Shown: in pieces, positions 7,010-14,877 of the stretch
Layout of the letters: every line of letters begins with the position of its first letter
How positions within the stretch are numbered: the first letter of the stretch is position 1
Source of the DNA: Nocardia carnea
GTDB taxonomy: Bacteria; Actinomycetota; Actinomycetes; Mycobacteriales; Mycobacteriaceae
DNA length: 39,216 nucleotides
Reading direction: 5' to 3'
Assembly: GCF_029868325.1 (NCBI RefSeq)
Contig: NZ_JARWNW010000131.1
Span: 1-39,216, forward strand
Program-made: the position numbers and the translations under genes
Notes under the pieces: model-generated
Told to the model about the DNA's origin: nothing
What the model saw: the letters and a program-made list of their open reading frames with translations, nothing else
Database searches by the model: none

Positions 7010-8527
7010 ATGACCTACGCCAAGCCCGGTGCCGACGGCAGCATCGTCAGCTATGCGAATCGATACGACAATTTCATCGGTGGTGAATGGACCGCGCCTG
7101 TCGAAGGGAAATATTTCGACAATCCGTCGCCGGTCGACGGTGAAACCTTTTGTGAGGTAGCGCGTTCCACCGCGCCCGATGTCGAGTTGGCGCTGGATGC
7201 CGCGCATGCCGCCGCCGACGGCTGGGGTGCGACGTCCACGACCGAGCGCGCGAATATCCTGAACAAGATCGCCGACCGGATCGAGGAGAATATCGAGGCC
7301 TTGGCCGTCGCGGAGACCTGGGAGAACGGGAAACCGGTCCGGGAGACCAAGGCGGCCGATCTGCCACTGGCGGTCGATCATTTCCGGTATTTCGCCGGGG
7401 CGATCCGGGCCCAGGAGGGCGGGATCAGCGAGATCGATGCCGATACGGTGGCGTATCACTTCCATGAGCCGCTCGGTGTGGTCGGGCAGATCATTCCGTG
7501 GAATTTCCCGATTCTGATGGCCACCTGGAAGCTGGCGCCCGCGTTGGCGGCGGGAAATGCGGTGGTGCTGAAGCCGGCGGAGCAGACGCCGGCGTCGATT
7601 CTGAAGGTGGTCGAATTGATCGCCGATCTGCTGCCACCGGGTGTGCTGAACGTGGTGAACGGGTTCGGGGTGGAGACCGGAAAACCACTGGCGTCGAGCC
7701 CGCGGGTGGCGAAGGTGGCGTTCACCGGGGAGACCACCACCGGGCGGTTGATCATGCAGTACGCCAGCGAGAACATCATCCCGGTGACGCTGGAGCTCGG
7801 TGGTAAGAGCCCGAATATCTTCCTGCCCGATGTGATGGCCGCCGATGACGATTTCCTGGACAAGGCAGTCGAAGGTTTCGTGATGTTCGCGCTGAATCAA
7901 GGTGAGGTGTGCACCTGCCCGTCGCGTGCGCTCATCCATTCGTCGATCTACGACGAGTTCATGGCCCGGTGTGTGGAACGAACGAAGGCCATCGTGAGCG
8001 GCGACCCGCTCGACGACGCCACCATGATCGGCGCGCAGGCCAGTAACGACCAGTTCGAGAAGATCATGTCCTATATCGATATCGGCCGGAAGGAAGGCGC
8101 CGAGGTGTTGGCCGGCGGTAACGCGCGCACGGTCGACGGCTACCCGAACGGTTTCTACGTGGAGCCGACCATTTTCAAGGGCAGCAACGATATGCGGATC
8201 TTCCAGGAGGAGATCTTCGGCCCCGTCGTTTCGGTCACCACCTTCGATTCCACCGAGGAAGCCCTGAAACTGGCCAACGACACCCTGTACGGACTGGGTG
8301 CCGGGGTGTGGACCCGCGACACCAACACCGCTTACCGCCTCGGCCGCGGTATCAAGGCGGGCCGGGTGTGGACGAACTGCTACCACGCCTATCCGGCGCA
8401 TGCGGCGTTCGGCGGGTACAAGAAGTCCGGGATCGGCCGGGAGAACCATGCCCAGATGCTGGATCACTACCAGCAGACCAAGAACCTGCTGGTCAGCTAC
8501 TCGGCGCAGAAGCTCGGATTCTTCTGA
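7010..8527 (+). CDS. NAD(P)-dependent aldehyde dehydrogenase (ExaC/AldA type)
   Basis: 505 residues, full length for the family. It oxidises an aldehyde, probably acetaldehyde or a related short-chain one, to the acid. Visible motifs: PWNFP (164-168), the LKPAEQTP cofactor segment, FTGETTTGR, general base Glu262 in LELGGKSPN, nucleophile Cys301 in NQGEVCTCP, and EEIFGPV. The ATG at 7010 is preceded by GAGGAG. It ends in TGATG shared with the DUF779 gene. The same ALDH-DUF779 pair occurs in mycobacteria (Rv0458-Rv0459). A CRP-like site lies upstream. The substrate is not proven. Confidence 0.9.
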   Translation: MTYAKPGADGSIVSYANRYDNFIGGEWTAPVEGKYFDNPSPVDGETFCEVARSTAPDVELALDAAHAAADGWGATSTTERANILNKIADRIEENIEALAVAETWENGKPVRETKAADLPLAVDHFRYFAGAIRAQEGGISEIDADTVAYHFHEPLGVVGQIIPWNFPILMATWKLAPALAAGNAVVLKPAEQTPASILKVVELIADLLPPGVLNVVNGFGVETGKPLASSPRVAKVAFTGETTTGRLIMQYASENIIPVTLELGGKSPNIFLPDVMAADDDFLDKAVEGFVMFALNQGEVCTCPSRALIHSSIYDEFMARCVERTKAIVSGDPLDDATMIGAQASNDQFEKIMSYIDIGRKEGAEVLAGGNARTVDGYPNGFYVEPTIFKGSNDMRIFQEEIFGPVVSVTTFDSTEEALKLANDTLYGLGAGVWTRDTNTAYRLGRGIKAGRVWTNCYHAYPAHAAFGGYKKSGIGRENHAQMLDHYQQTKNLLVSYSAQKLGFF

Positions 8528-8919
8528 TGCCGGAGCCGAACCGAGTGGAGCTCACCGCGGCCGCGGCTCGCCTGCTGCACGATTTGATCGAGCGGCACGG
8601 CCCGGTGATGTTCCATCAATCCGGCGGCTGCTGCGACGGCAGTGCGCCCATGTGTTACCCGCGCGGCGAGTTCCGGGTCGGCGGGCAGGATGTGCTGCTC
8701 GGGGAGGTCGACGCCGATACACCGTTCTGGATGAGCGCCGACCAGTACGAATACTGGAAACACACCCATCTGACGGTGGACGTGGTGCCCGGGCGCGGCA
8801 GCGGGTTCTCGCTGGAGGCGCCGGAGGGTGTGCGGTTCCTGATCCGTTCCCGGCTGCTCACCGACGACGAATTCCTGCAACTGGAAGCCGCGCCACCACC
8901 GAGGACGGGCCCCGAGTAG
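8527..8919 (+). CDS. DUF779 protein paired with aldehyde dehydrogenase
   Basis: 130 residues. Conserved DUF779 blocks are visible: FHQSGGCCDGSAPMCYP, EVDADTPFWMSADQYEYWKH and the HLTVDVVPGRG/FSLE strand. The Cys-rich SGGCCDG segment could bind metal. Its ATG shares one base with the dehydrogenase stop (TGATG), so both are translated together. The family is repeatedly encoded after ExaC-type aldehyde dehydrogenases. A helper or maturation role is often assumed, but I know of no proven reaction. Confidence 0.85.
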   Translation: MPEPNRVELTAAAARLLHDLIERHGPVMFHQSGGCCDGSAPMCYPRGEFRVGGQDVLLGEVDADTPFWMSADQYEYWKHTHLTVDVVPGRGSGFSLEAPEGVRFLIRSRLLTDDEFLQLEAAPPPRTGPE

Positions 8920-8923
8920 AAAG

Positions 8924-8960
8924 ACAGGGTACATGCGCATGGCATGCGCATGTACCCTGT
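8924..8960. promoter_or_regulatory. 37-bp perfect palindrome before vapB
   Basis: The arms at 8924-8941 (ACAGGGTACATGCGCATG) and 8943-8960 are exact inverted copies around one base. Inside, the self-complementary 10-mer CATGCGCATG occurs twice (8932-8941 and 8943-8952). It ends 4 bases before the vapB ATG. Position and symmetry fit the autoregulatory operator of a VapBC pair. It would also form a hairpin at the end of the aldehyde dehydrogenase transcript. Confidence 0.7.
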
Positions 8961-8964
8961 GGGT

Positions 8965-9201
8965 ATGAGCGTTGCCATCCAGATCAAAGACGTTCCGGAA
9001 GAAGTACGTGATGCGATCGCGCGGCGAGCCGCGTCGCGAGGCCAATCGACTCAAGCCTATTTGCGGGCGCTGCTGGAGCGGGAGTTCCGCGCCGAACGCA
9101 ACAGGCACCTGATCGAAAGCCTCGTAGGTCGCCGTACCTTGGCCATGGACGCCGAAGAAGTGGTCGCAGAAATTCGGGCCGGGCGCGAGGCCGACGAGTG
9201 A
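8965..9201 (+). CDS. vapB: VapB/FitA-like antitoxin
   Basis: 78 residues. The N-terminus (SVAIQIKDVPEEVRDAIARR, then SRGQSTQAYLRALLERE) is a ribbon-helix-helix DNA-binding domain. The acidic tail (DAEEVVAEIRAGREADE) is the usual toxin-binding part. The ATG at 8965 is preferred over one at 8944, which lies inside the palindromic operator. The stop overlaps the GTG of the toxin gene (GTGA), the standard antitoxin-toxin arrangement. It should bind the 8924-8960 palindrome with the toxin and repress the operon. Confidence 0.85.
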   Translation: MSVAIQIKDVPEEVRDAIARRAASRGQSTQAYLRALLEREFRAERNRHLIESLVGRRTLAMDAEEVVAEIRAGREADE

Positions 9202-9605
9202 TCGTCGTCGATGCGAACGTCATGATCATGGCGCTGGCCGGCCCTACAGATCGAGGAGATGCCGCACGGTCGGCGCTGTTCGCGGACGACGATTGGGCAG
9301 CACCGGCCCATATGCCCTTGGAAGTCCTGCGGACACTGCACAAAGCCGTGCTGACCAACCAACTTCCCGACGAAGACGCCCACGCTGCTTTCCGGGCGAT
9401 TACTGCCATGCAGATCACCTACATCGACACGGACCCACTGCTCTTGCAGACCGTGTGGAAACTACGGCACAACGTTTCCGTCTACGACGCGGCGTATCTG
9501 GCAGTGGCCGCGTTGCACGATGCGCCTCTGATAACTTTCGACGCTCGGCTGGCAAAAGCGGCAATCCAGAGCATGCCCGACCTCCAGGTGACGGTCCTGC
9601 AATAG
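9198..9605 (+). CDS. vapC: VapC PIN-domain RNase toxin
   Basis: 135 residues, starting at a GTG that overlaps the antitoxin stop. The four acidic PIN residues are present: Asp5 (VVDANV), Glu42 (PLEVL), Asp97 (YDAAYLA) and Asp115 (TFDARL). They coordinate Mg/Mn for RNA cleavage. VapC toxins cut tRNA or rRNA at specific sites; the target here is unknown. All catalytic residues are intact, so the toxin is probably active and held by VapB. Confidence 0.9.
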   Translation: MIVVDANVMIMALAGPTDRGDAARSALFADDDWAAPAHMPLEVLRTLHKAVLTNQLPDEDAHAAFRAITAMQITYIDTDPLLLQTVWKLRHNVSVYDAAYLAVAALHDAPLITFDARLAKAAIQSMPDLQVTVLQ

Positions 9606-9634
9606 CGACGGCGCAGGACCACCTACCGGCGAAT

Positions 9635-9907
9635 TCAGGAATGCTCGCGCAGGTACTCCAGGTAGAACCCGCGCAACGCTTCGGCGAGATCGCCGTCACC
9701 GGCATGGACGTAATCGTCGAGCATGGGGACCACCCATTTGATATCGGCCTCGCTCTCCCCGACCCGCCCCGCCGTGGCCTCCGCCGCGGGTATCCGAGTG
9801 AGCAGCTGCCAGAGGAAACGGATATCGCCGTGCCGCACCGCGAGCTTGACCGCCCGGTCGTGCAGTTCCTTCGACGACAGGCCTTCCAACTCCTCGTTCG
9901 TGCCCAT
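9635..9907 (-). CDS. Small conserved helical protein
   Basis: 90 residues, no signal peptide or membrane segment. It begins MGTNEELEGLSSKELHDRAV and has an IPAAEATAGRVGESEADI centre and an LAEALRGFYLEYLREH end. The charged helical pattern and compact length look like a real actinobacterial protein, and I recall similar mycobacterial hypotheticals, but I assign no function. It converges on vapC (29-bp gap) and is divergent from the DUF488 gene, so the roughly 105-bp spacer to 10013 probably holds both promoters. Confidence 0.6.
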   Translation of the reverse strand: MGTNEELEGLSSKELHDRAVKLAVRHGDIRFLWQLLTRIPAAEATAGRVGESEADIKWVVPMLDDYVHAGDGDLAEALRGFYLEYLREHS

Positions 9908-10012
9908 ACGCCGACTCTAATCCCGCCCGCCGCGTCGGGTCGCGTTTCCGGCCGGGAGCTTCGTCCCGCGTGGCGCTCCCGGAGCGGCCCGCGCGCGTGA
10001 TGCGATGGCGTC

Positions 10013-10396
10013 ATGACCGACGAGACCTACCCCGTCCCCAGCGGCTTCCAGGTCAAACGGGCCTACGAGGCCCCGGAACCGGATGACGGTTACCGGGTGC
10101 TGGTCGATCGGCTGTGGCCGCGCGGGGTGACCAAATCCGCGGCCCGAATCGACGAATGGGCCAAGGACCTCACGCCTTCGACCGAGTTGCGCCGCTGGTT
10201 CCACGAAGATCCGGGCAGCCGCCGCGACGATTTCGCGGACCGGTATCGCGAAGAACTCGCGGGACGGGCGGCCCGGGAGGTGCTCGTCCGGTTACGCGGC
10301 CTGGCGCGGACCAACCCGCCGGTCACCCTCGTCACCGCGGTCAAAGATCCGGGTAGCAGCCATATTCCCGTACTGATGCAGGCCCTGGGCGAATAG
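10013..10396 (+). CDS. DUF488 family protein
   Basis: 127 residues. It has the DUF488 (YeaO-like) signature YRVLVDRLWPRGVTK, followed by IDEWAKDLTPSTELRRWF, a DRYREEL helix and LVTAVKDP near the end. Family proteins are small, cytosolic and widespread; no reaction is established. The full length is present. It stands alone between a divergent small gene and the phoH2 leader. Confidence 0.85.
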   Translation: MTDETYPVPSGFQVKRAYEAPEPDDGYRVLVDRLWPRGVTKSAARIDEWAKDLTPSTELRRWFHEDPGSRRDDFADRYREELAGRAAREVLVRLRGLARTNPPVTLVTAVKDPGSSHIPVLMQALGE

Positions 10397-10646
10397 CCTG
10401 ACGTATCGGCCGGGGCGAATGTGGGGCGAACCCGGGCATCGGGCGCCCGCCGGCGGCCCTCCTCCGACGATATCCGAACGAACTCGCGAATAGCCTACCT
10501 GACCTGCCCGAATGATCCGGTTCGGGGCCCCGTTCACACCGAATTCATCAAACCCTCCCGCATTTCTGCGAGCGCACAGGGGCTGGTACGGGGTAGCTTC
10601 GTCAGTGGCGGGTCACGCGTTGTGGCTCGCTCGGGAGGTCCTGACC
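10397..10646. other. Spacer upstream of the phoH2 leader
   Basis: About 250 bp with no convincing gene. A reading frame from ATG 10512 runs in phase into the small leader ORF at 10647, but its first 45 codons show no protein-like pattern. It probably contains the phoH2 promoter, which I cannot place. Confidence 0.35.
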
Positions 10647-10700
10647 GTGACTGAGCAACTCAGTACGAGGGGGCCGGCACCCGGCCCTCGTGGCCGCTGA
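10647..10700 (+). CDS. Candidate 17-residue leader ORF before phoH2
   Basis: GTG at 10647 is preceded by GGGAGG (10633-10638) at an 8-base spacing and encodes MTEQLSTRGPAPGPRGR before TGA at 10698-10700. The ORF overlaps the hairpins at 10650-10714, so ribosome movement would change their folding. Mycobacterial phoH2 genes are reported to have a short upstream gene, phoAT. This could be a counterpart or a translational leader, but I have no sequence comparison. Confidence 0.35.
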   Translation: MTEQLSTRGPAPGPRGR

Positions 10701-10714
10701 CGCACCCCGTCAGC
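10650..10714 (+). promoter_or_regulatory. Three tandem hairpins in the phoH2 leader
   Basis: Hairpin 1: ACTGAG-CAA-CTCAGT (10650-10664). Hairpin 2: CGAGGG, two bulged G, CCGG-CAC-CCGG-CCCTCG (10666-10690). Hairpin 3: GCTGACG-CACCC-CGTCAGC (10696-10714). They lie end to end, 67 bp upstream of phoH2. I recognise no known riboswitch. Confidence 0.45.
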
Positions 10715-10781
10715 AGCCATCCGGACCGACCGGCCCAGCGAGACTGTCTGTGTGGGTGCCGCGCAGACCTAGGAGCCTACC

Positions 10782-12131
10782 GTGACTGATAATCGCTCCG
10801 TATCCGCCCCCTCGGCGAATTCTCGCTTCATTGAGAAAGGTTTGAAGACCTTCGTCATCGACACCTCGGTGCTGCTGTCCGACCCCTGGGCGGTGACCCG
10901 GTTCGGTGAACATCAGGTGGTGTTACCGCTGGTCGTGATCAGTGAACTCGAAGGTAAACGGCACCACCACGAACTGGGCTGGTTCGCCCGGGAAGCCCTG
11001 CGCATGCTCGACGATCTGCGGGTGACCCACGACCGGCTGGACGAGCCGTTGCCGATCGGCACCGAAGGCGGCACATTGCAGGTGGAACTGAACCACACCG
11101 ATCCCACGGTGCTACCGGTCGGTTTCCGCACCGAGAGCAATGATTCCCGCATCCTGGCCTGCGCGTTGAACCTCGCCGCGGACGGCCGCCAGGTGGTGCT
11201 GGTGTCCAAGGACATCCCGATGCGGGTGAAGGCCAGCGCGGTAGGTCTGCGTGCGGAGGGATATCACGCCCAGGACGTGGTGACCTCCGGTTGGACGGGC
11301 ATGGCCGAAATCGACACCGCCTCCGAAATCGTCGACCAGCTCTACAGCGAATCGGTCGTCGATCTCGACGAGGCACGGGAACTGCCCTGCCACACCGGGA
11401 TCCGGCTGCTGGGCAACAACTCCAGCGCACTCGGCCGGGTCACCGCGGACAAACGCGTACAGCTGGTCCGGGAACGGGAGGCGTTCGGGCTGCACGGCCG
11501 GTCCGCGGAACAGCGCGTCGCGCTGGATCTGCTGCTGGACGAAAGTGTCGGCATCGTCTCGCTGGGTGGCCGGGCCGGTACCGGTAAATCGGCGCTGGCG
11601 CTCACCGCGGGGCTGGAAGCGGTGCTGGAGCGGCGCACTCAGCGCAAGGTCGTGGTGTTCCGGCCGTTGTACGCGGTAGGCGGACAGGAACTCGGCTACC
11701 TGCCCGGTAGCGAGAACGAGAAGATGGGCCCGTGGGCGCAGGCCGTTTTCGATACGCTCGACGGGCTGGCCAGCCGCGAGGTGATGGAAGAGGTCCTCAG
11801 CCGGGATATGCTCGAAGTCCTTCCCCTGACCCATATTCGCGGTAGGTCACTGCACGATTCGTTCGTGATCGTCGACGAAGCCCAATCGCTGGAGCGTAAT
11901 GTGCTGCTCACCGTGCTGAGCCGGTTGGGCAGCGGGTCCCGCGTGGTACTCACCCATGATGTGGCGCAGCGCGACAATCTGCGGGTGGGCCGGCACGACG
12001 GGGTCGCGGCGGTGATCGAAAAGCTCAAGGGGCACCCCTTGTTCGCCCATGTCACCCTGACCCGTAGCGAGCGGTCGCCGATTGCCGCACTGGTCACCGA
12101 GATGCTGGAGGAGTACGCGCCGAGCGCCTGA
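10782..12131 (+). CDS. phoH2: PhoH2: PIN RNase fused to PhoH RNA helicase/ATPase
   Basis: 449 residues. Residues about 22-170 are a PIN domain with acidic residues Asp27 (VIDTSVLL), Glu57 (SELEGK), Asp121 (NDSRIL) and Asp144 (SKDIPMR). Residues about 243-445 are the PhoH P-loop ATPase with Walker A GRAGTGKS (263-270) and Walker B FVIVDEAQ. The mycobacterial homologue Rv1095 unwinds and cuts RNA. The GTG start at 10782 has AGGAG 6 bases upstream. A structured leader and short ORF precede it. All motifs are intact. Confidence 0.9.
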   Translation: MTDNRSVSAPSANSRFIEKGLKTFVIDTSVLLSDPWAVTRFGEHQVVLPLVVISELEGKRHHHELGWFAREALRMLDDLRVTHDRLDEPLPIGTEGGTLQVELNHTDPTVLPVGFRTESNDSRILACALNLAADGRQVVLVSKDIPMRVKASAVGLRAEGYHAQDVVTSGWTGMAEIDTASEIVDQLYSESVVDLDEARELPCHTGIRLLGNNSSALGRVTADKRVQLVREREAFGLHGRSAEQRVALDLLLDESVGIVSLGGRAGTGKSALALTAGLEAVLERRTQRKVVVFRPLYAVGGQELGYLPGSENEKMGPWAQAVFDTLDGLASREVMEEVLSRDMLEVLPLTHIRGRSLHDSFVIVDEAQSLERNVLLTVLSRLGSGSRVVLTHDVAQRDNLRVGRHDGVAAVIEKLKGHPLFAHVTLTRSERSPIAALVTEMLEEYAPSA

Positions 12132-12148
12132 CCCGCGCATAGCCGGGC

Positions 12149-12191
12149 GGCGCCGTACCCGGGACCGCACAGGTCCGCGGCGTACGGCGCC
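12149..12191. terminator. Two-part hairpin after phoH2
   Basis: The outer arms GGCGCCGTAC (12149-12158) and GTACGGCGCC (12182-12191) are perfect. Inside, GGACC-GCACA-GGTCC makes a second stem. It begins 17 bp after the phoH2 stop and faces a minus-strand gene, so a bidirectional terminator is likely. Confidence 0.6.
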
Positions 12192-12415
12192 GGCCGTCCG
12201 TCGAACCAACCGGCGAGGGGGGGGGGGGGGGGGGGGCGGGGCCCCGCCCCCGCGCGGTTGAGAGCGGGGGGGGGGGGTTTTTTGGCCCCGCCCCGGGGGG
12301 GGGCCCACACATCCGGGGGGGGGGGGCCCCCGCCGGCGCCGCCACCGCATGCCGGCGCGAGCAACGCGCCGGCGAGCAGTGGCGCCGCGAGCAGCGCACG
12401 GGACAGTCTGGCCAT
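12192..12415 (-). pseudogene. Secreted-protein gene interrupted by G tracts (probably sequence damage)
   Basis: ATG at 12415 opens a clear export signal, MARLSRALLAAPLLAGALLA then PACGGG, where the Cys could be a lipobox residue. After about 30 codons the sequence enters G/C homopolymers (12217-12236, 12266-12277, 12295-12303, 12315-12326) and all frames become Gly/Pro/Arg repeats. A WFDGRPAPYAADLCGPGYG segment beyond the tract may be its real C-terminus, but the frame cannot be followed. I call it broken in this sequence, perhaps intact in the organism. Confidence 0.45.
12217..12335. repeat. Poly-G/C low-complexity tract
   Basis: G20 at 12217-12236, then blocks of G12, T6, and C/G runs to 12335. 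A real genome would rarely keep such runs; a read or assembly error in a GC-rich stretch is the likely cause. Confidence 0.65.
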
Positions 12416-13119
12416 GATCGACAACCCTAAACCCCGGTCTACCCGGGATCGGACACCCCTGGTCGGATGTCCACGGCCGTGCCTGTGTGCTCCGCAGCCG
12501 GATGAACAGGCCTTTCCGTGCCGCGCCGGCGAATTCGGCTCAGCCCGAGCCGAATAGCAGCCGACCGGCGTCACCGCCCGTGGCGGACTGCCACCCGCTG
12601 CACCGCCGGATCGGTTCGTCCGGGACTCGATCGGGCCGGCACCGTGGACAGCCACGGGGCAAGCACGGGAGAGTTGCCCGCCGACGCGCCGCCGCCGGTC
12701 CCGGCCGCGAACCCGAGAGATTGCTGCGCAACTGGGAGCCGTCGCAGTTCTCGGTGCCGGTACAGGTGTCGGTACCTCCTGGACTCGATCGGTCCAGGGC
12801 TGCTTCGAGCGGCGGTCGAGGCACGAGATCCAAAGCGGTACGTGGTGCCGGTCCAACGCAGCTCGGCGTGCACTCCGACCCCCGGTGGGTGCGAGTAGCC
12901 GAAGGAGCGACTTCGCGGGAACCGGTATGGGCGCTGCAAGGAGCGGGCACCGGCCGCGTTCCGGGCTCCATGGAGGTACTCCCGCCGGCTCGGGGCCGGG
13001 AGCGGGGGAGGTTCCGCGGTATCGATCCGGTCGTTAGGGTTGGCGAGGCATGGCGGAGGCCGGGTACCGGGCCGTACGCGGCGCCATTGCATCAGGATCG
13101 ATCGGTACGGGGAAGTTCT
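12416..13119. other. 700-bp region without a convincing gene
   Basis: Long frames exist on both strands, but their translations are Arg/Pro/Ser-rich and look like high-GC noise. Visible structure: a 7-bp hairpin CCTGGAC-N7-GTCCAGG (12778-12798) and a 12-mer GGACTCGATCGG present at 12623 and 12781. It should contain promoters for the minus-strand secreted protein and the plus-strand membrane protein. A decayed gene is possible. Confidence 0.4.
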
Positions 13120-13671
13120 ATGAGGATTTCGGCCGGTGCGCCCGGATGGTATGACGCGTGTACGCGGGACGAGCGCGCCGATACGGTCGCCCTGGCCGTG
13201 TCGCGGCGGAAATGGTCGCTGGTGTGGTCGGGTATCGCGGCCGTGGGGGTGGTGCTCGCCGTCTGCGGGCTGGTGAGCGGTGTCCTGCCCGTGGCATGGC
13301 CGGTGACCGCCGTGCCCCGCGCGGCGCTCGGGGTCGCGCTGGCGGCCTTACTGATCGATCTGGCCGTGCTCGTACCGAACTGTGTGGCCTGGTTGCGGGT
13401 GGAACAGGTGTTTTCCGGCCGGGCGCCGGACGAGGTGGTGCGGCCGTTCCGGTGGATGCGCTGGGTGCCGACTTCTCTGGTGTCACTGTTCGGCACCGTC
13501 GCCATGCTCGTGGCGGGTGTCCATCCGCTCGCCGTCATCGGCGAGCACGGAATCGGCGGGCCGGCATTCCTCGACTGGCTGACCGCGGTGGTGGCGGTGC
13601 TGTGTGTGCTGTGCGGTTTGTCGACCATGTGGTTGAAGGTGATCCTGCGGCCGGTCCGTACCGGCCCGTGA
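13120..13671 (+). CDS. Integral membrane protein, four predicted segments
   Basis: 183 residues with hydrophobic segments at about 33-53, 62-85, 112-132 and 145-170. Charged loops include the EQVFSGRAPDEVVRPFRWMR segment. No catalytic motif is recognised. The ATG at 13120 follows GGGGAAG; a much longer upstream frame is open but not protein-like. It converges on the ArsR-fusion gene with a 14-bp gap. Function unknown. Confidence 0.6.
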   Translation: MRISAGAPGWYDACTRDERADTVALAVSRRKWSLVWSGIAAVGVVLAVCGLVSGVLPVAWPVTAVPRAALGVALAALLIDLAVLVPNCVAWLRVEQVFSGRAPDEVVRPFRWMRWVPTSLVSLFGTVAMLVAGVHPLAVIGEHGIGGPAFLDWLTAVVAVLCVLCGLSTMWLKVILRPVRTGP

Positions 13672-13685
13672 ACCTCCGGCCGCGT

Positions 13686-14564
13686 TCAGTTGAGTGGGCT
13701 GCGGCGTTCCAGTAGCACCGCGTCGCGCCAGCGTCCTTCGAACCGGCCGATCCGCTCCCGGATGCCGACGGTGCGGAAACCGGCCGCGTGATGGACCGAG
13801 ATACCGGTCCGGTCCTCGGGGTACAGGGTGGTCTGCAGCGTGCGCAGCCCGGCATCTTCGGCGGCCATCACCTGCCGGCGCAGCAGTGCGGTCCCGATAC
13901 CGCGGCCCTCCAGATCGTCGGCGACCATTACGCAGCTATCGGCGATATCGCGGTAGAACTCGTGCCCGGAGACCGGGGTGAGGGCGGCCCATCCGGCGAT
14001 CCGGCCGCCGGTTTCGGCGATCCAGCGGTGGCCGGGTAGCCACTGCCGGTCCAAGGCCTCCCGCTCGGGTGCTTCGGCGGCGAAGACCGCGGGGTAGGTG
14101 GTGCCGCGGCTGGCGTAGATGGCCCGGACCGCGGGCCAGTCGTCGCCGTGCATCGCGCGCACCGTGACGTCCGGGGGTGGATCGTCGGGGCATAGCGGCT
14201 GCGGGGTCAGGATGCCCATGACCGCGTCGGCGGTATGGGGGAGTTCCGTGCAGCGGTCGGGGTTGATCGTGACGAGTGTGGCGGTGCCCTCTTTGTGTAC
14301 CGTGACGAATCCGGCGTCGGTGAGTTTGCGGACGTGATGGGAGACGGTCGGCTGACCGATTCCGAGTGCTTCGGCGATTTCGCCGATATGGATTCCGGCG
14401 GGGCTTGTGGCGACCTGGTGCAACAACCGGACCCGGGTCGGGTCGGCCAGGCAGGAAAACCAGCCGGCGTAGAGGGTCGCGTCGGCGACCGGGAGCGCAT
14501 CGTCGCGCACCTGGTCCCGCACGATCGGCGGTTCCAAGGAGGTCATGCGGCCCACTATATCCAC
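13686..14564 (-). CDS. ArsR-family regulator fused to PAT/ArsN-like GNAT acetyltransferase
   Basis: 292 residues. Residues about 25-110 are an ArsR winged helix (WFSCLADPTRVRLLHQV, recognition helix GQPTVSHHVRKL at 70-81) with Cys38, Cys105 and Cys125 as possible metalloid ligands. Residues about 134-290 are an N-acetyltransferase with the acetyl-CoA motif LEGRGIGTALL and a GFRTVGIRERIGRFEGRW tail like phosphinothricin and arsinothricin acetyltransferases. GTG at 14564 or ATG at 14546 may be the start. Direct repeats upstream could be its operator. The fusion is plain in the sequence; ligand and substrate are inferred. Confidence 0.8.
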   Translation of the reverse strand: MDIVGRMTSLEPPIVRDQVRDDALPVADATLYAGWFSCLADPTRVRLLHQVATSPAGIHIGEIAEALGIGQPTVSHHVRKLTDAGFVTVHKEGTATLVTINPDRCTELPHTADAVMGILTPQPLCPDDPPPDVTVRAMHGDDWPAVRAIYASRGTTYPAVFAAEAPEREALDRQWLPGHRWIAETGGRIAGWAALTPVSGHEFYRDIADSCVMVADDLEGRGIGTALLRRQVMAAEDAGLRTLQTTLYPEDRTGISVHHAAGFRTVGIRERIGRFEGRWRDAVLLERRSPLN

Positions 14565-14572
14565 GGAAATAT

Positions 14573-14620
14573 CCGTTTCGAGAATTTTGCCGTTTCGAAT
14601 GTTTATCGAGTGTCCTCGAT
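14573..14620. promoter_or_regulatory. Repeats upstream of the ArsR-fusion gene
   Basis: CCGTTTCGA occurs at 14573-14581 and 14590-14598 (17-base period), followed by the inverted repeat ATCGAG-TGTC-CTCGAT (14605-14620). The stretch is AT-richer than its surroundings. A candidate autoregulatory operator. The rest of the spacer to 14877 shows no gene. Confidence 0.4.
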
Positions 14621-14877
14621 ATTTCGCGGAGGGAATTATCCGGAATGATTTCGGGTCCTCGTGGTGACTATTCCGTATCCTCGGCCGGGAATTATCTCGG
14701 CCGATTGCACACCGCGCGACCGGTAGCTGTCCCGGACAATCGCATTCGGGTATCGGGCCGAGCAGCGGACACGGGAACTCACCGCATCCGGGCTGTACCG
14801 GTGCGTTGGGTCGCCGCGCCGTATACCGTCCGGGACGGACGTTGCCGGAACGTGCTGAATGACCTTACTGTGTAAGG

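Noticed and set aside
6950..8467. 505-codon minus-strand frame opposite the aldehyde dehydrogenase
   Set aside because: Exact antisense of a well-conserved gene with all catalytic motifs; a common high-GC artefact.
10512..10646. ATG-initiated extension of the phoH2 leader ORF
   Set aside because: The added 45 codons have no ribosome site and no protein-like pattern; the GTG at 10647 has a good site.
10397..10781. Known riboswitch (cobalamin or c-di-AMP type) before phoH2
   Set aside because: I could not match any conserved core; only local hairpins are visible.
12540..13092. Minus-strand frames opposite the 12.5-13.1 kb spacer
   Set aside because: Two overlapping frames, neither with a ribosome site or family pattern. 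A decayed gene is possible but not supported.
12487..13119. Long in-frame extension upstream of the membrane protein at 13120
   Set aside because: Arg/Pro/Gly-rich high-GC noise without domain pattern; hydrophobic protein begins only after 13120.
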